A DNA stretch of 7,156 bases, taken from NCBI GenBank assembly GCA_023412435.1, contig JAEYNS010000147.1:1-7156 (forward strand). The letters are read 5' to 3'. This document shows, piece by piece, positions 5,426 to 7,156 of this stretch; position 1 is the first letter of the stretch, and every line of letters starts with the position of its first letter. This DNA comes from Actinomycetes bacterium. GTDB taxonomy: Bacteria; Actinomycetota; Actinomycetes; Propionibacteriales; Propionibacteriaceae. The translations under genes were made by a program, and so were the position numbers. The notes under the pieces were generated by a model, which did not search any database, was not told where the DNA came from, and worked only from the letters and a program-made list of their open reading frames with translations.

Positions 5426-7140
5426 GCAAGAAGTCACGCAAGCTGATCCGGTCGGCGCCGGTGGAGGCCGTCGCGGAGCCGGAGAGCCCCGTCGCTGCCG
5501 AGCCGGAACCGCCGCGTGAGTACTACTTCGTGGCTGAGGCCGATCCGGAGGCGGTGGACGAGAAGGACCTCCACGACCAGATCAAGCTGTGGCGGCACGG
5601 CCGCGCCACCCGCACCCTCGGCGAGGTCCTGCAGGACGGCTACGTCGCGGTGTTCAGCGTCCTCATGCTGGGCGCGATGGCGGTCAACGTCCTGCTGAAC
5701 GCCCAGTCGGGAGCCTCCGCCTGCACCACGCAGGAGTGCGGGGTGGCCAGGCTGATGATGCCGACCGCCACGGTGCTGCTCTGCTTCGCGTTGACGCTGG
5801 CGGTGGCCCGGCTGTTCGGGCCAGTGCTCGCCTCGGCCGCCGAGGGGTTCTGGCTGATGGACGCCCCGCTCAGCCGGCGGCGCCTGCTGGGCGGCCGGCT
5901 CTGGCTGGTGGTGGTCCTGTCCGGAGCAGTGGCGACCCTGCTGACAGGGCTGGTCTGTGCGCTGGCCGGCATGCCGCTCGGCCCGGCACTGCTGTGGACG
6001 GCGGCCGCAGGCATCGGCAGCGCCGCGCTGATGGCGGTGGCGGGAGCCGAACAGGGCGCCGAACGGACCTCGCGGGTCCGGGCGCTGCTGTGGCTGTTCG
6101 GGCTGGCGACCCTCGTCGTGCTGCTGTTCGTGGTCTCGATCGCGGCCGGCTGGCTACCGCCCGCGACCGCCGCCGGACTGGACGCCGCGGCCTGGGTGGT
6201 GGCAGGGCTGCTCGTCGCGGCCGTCGTCACGCTGGTGGTGGGCCTGCTGCTCGCCAGGCGGCGCCTCGAACAGATCCGCAGGGCACGACTGCTCAGCGGC
6301 GGCTCGCTGGTGGCGGGCATGCAGGGCGCCATGTTCGCCCTCGACTTCGGTCTGATCCGCGACATCCTCGTCGAGCGCGAGGCGGCCGCCCGCGGTCACG
6401 TCCGCCCGCGCAAGGGCAAGGGCCTGGGCATCGGCGCGCTGGTCTGGCGGGATGTGGAGCGGCTGTGGCGCTACCCGAAGCCGTGGATCGGCCTGGCGGT
6501 GAGCCTCGTGGTGCCCTACGCCGCCGACGCGCTGCGGCTCAGCCAGGTGAACGCGCTGATCAGCGGGCTCGCCCTCGTGGTGGCGCTGGTGCCGTTCCTG
6601 GGCAGCCTGCGGGTGCTGACCCGCACCGGAGGGCTGGCACGGATGATTCCGTTCAAGACCTCGGCGATCCGGACCGCCGCGATGGCGGTGCCGGCGGGGC
6701 TGGCACTGGTCTGGGCGGCGCTGGCCACTCCCGCCTTCATCGGCATCGCCCAGACCGGCGCCGACCGGCTGCCGCTGGAAGGTGCCCTGGTCTCGCTGGT
6801 GACGGCGGTGGCGGGCCTGTTCGGCGCCGTGCGGTGGGTGACCGCCAAGCGGGTCGACTTCGGCGTCCCGATGATGGCCACGGAGTCCGGCGCGATGCCG
6901 CCGACCCTGCTGTTCAACCTGTTCCGCGGTATCGACGTGGTGGCGGTGATCACGCTGCCGCTGGTGCTGCAGGCGCCGGTGACCTGGTCGCTGGGGATCG
7001 CCGGCGTGGTGTTCGTGCTGCTGCGGGGCACGTTCAACATGGAGGAACTGAAGGCCGAGCAGGCCGCGCTGCAGCGCGAGGAGGCGGCCCGCAAGGCCGG
7101 TGCCGTGGAGAAGAAGAAGATCGTCCGGCCGCAGCGCTGA
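5422..7140 (+). CDS. Polytopic membrane protein, DUF6297-like ABC partner
   Basis: This 572-residue protein is the probable transmembrane subunit for the upstream ATPase. It resembles, from memory, the actinobacterial DUF6297 family, whose function is unknown. Seen: a charged, probably cytosolic N-terminus (1-73) with a Pro/Glu-rich stretch and no signal peptide; about 12 hydrophobic segments (roughly 74-92, 112-132, 160-183, 188-207, 222-242, 256-278, 355-371, 376-396, 419-441, 452-471, 504-518, 521-535); and a C-terminal charged helix (540-566) ending in a Lys/Arg-rich tail. Cys101 and Cys106 lie in the first predicted external loop and could form a disulfide. DAPLSRRRLLGGRLW (147-161) resembles the short cytosolic segment of ABC-2 permeases that docks on the ATPase. 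The two halves seem to repeat. Start chosen: ATG at 5422, overlapping the ATPase stop. An upstream extension would be out-of-frame ATPase sequence. Confidence 0.82.
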   Translation: MSKKSRKLIRSAPVEAVAEPESPVAAEPEPPREYYFVAEADPEAVDEKDLHDQIKLWRHGRATRTLGEVLQDGYVAVFSVLMLGAMAVNVLLNAQSGASACTTQECGVARLMMPTATVLLCFALTLAVARLFGPVLASAAEGFWLMDAPLSRRRLLGGRLWLVVVLSGAVATLLTGLVCALAGMPLGPALLWTAAAGIGSAALMAVAGAEQGAERTSRVRALLWLFGLATLVVLLFVVSIAAGWLPPATAAGLDAAAWVVAGLLVAAVVTLVVGLLLARRRLEQIRRARLLSGGSLVAGMQGAMFALDFGLIRDILVEREAAARGHVRPRKGKGLGIGALVWRDVERLWRYPKPWIGLAVSLVVPYAADALRLSQVNALISGLALVVALVPFLGSLRVLTRTGGLARMIPFKTSAIRTAAMAVPAGLALVWAALATPAFIGIAQTGADRLPLEGALVSLVTAVAGLFGAVRWVTAKRVDFGVPMMATESGAMPPTLLFNLFRGIDVVAVITLPLVLQAPVTWSLGIAGVVFVLLRGTFNMEELKAEQAALQREEAARKAGAVEKKKIVRPQR

Positions 7141-7156
7141 GCCGGCAGCGCGCCAC

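Noticed and set aside
5640..6365. 241-residue minus-strand open frame opposite the membrane protein
   Set aside because: Ser/Ala/Thr/Pro-rich shadow of codons for hydrophobic residues on the other strand. No start signal or motif.

Overview
The window is very GC-rich DNA (about 70% by eye) with tightly packed, overlapping genes. GTG starts, actinobacterial-type MenD and MenG, a TM0106-type RecB-like nuclease and an ABC/DUF6297-like pair all suggest a high-GC Gram-positive actinobacterium that makes menaquinone. A relative of the Propionibacteriaceae or Nocardioidaceae is plausible, but the sequence alone does not fix the family. There are no tRNA or rRNA genes, CRISPR arrays, transposases or phage genes. 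This looks like chromosomal backbone, not an island.

Layout. (1) Positions 2-2193, plus strand: the 3' part of menD (menaquinone synthesis; the 5' end lies outside the window), followed with a 4-base GTGA overlap by a small TauE/SafE-type membrane permease. (2) Positions 2194-2316: a convergent intergenic gap containing four 19-base units arranged A-A'-B-B', where B resembles the reverse complement of A. The array folds into one long hairpin, better paired in the plus-strand transcript, and probably ends the menD operon. (3) Positions 4664-2317, minus strand: menG/ubiE (demethylmenaquinone methyltransferase), coupled by a TGATG junction to a 549-residue nuclease-like protein with a four-cysteine Fe-S pattern and a DEDD exonuclease domain. 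(4) Positions 4665-4750: a divergent promoter region with a perfect 14-bp palindrome and -10-like hexamers 7 nt from both start codons. (5) Positions 4751-7140, plus strand: an ABC ATPase overlapping by ATGA with a 572-residue polytopic membrane protein. Together they probably form a two-gene ABC transporter of unknown substrate.

How the genes fit together. MenD catalyses an early step of menaquinone synthesis and MenG the last methylation, so the window probably lies in or near a respiratory-quinone cluster. The permease and nuclease are passengers translationally coupled to these quinone genes. The ABC pair is transcribed away from menG and may share its control region. The points most worth a second look are the 19-base repeat hairpin, the apparent erosion of the PD-(D/E)XK active site in a protein that keeps its Fe-S cysteines and DEDD domain, and the two-half architecture of the membrane protein.
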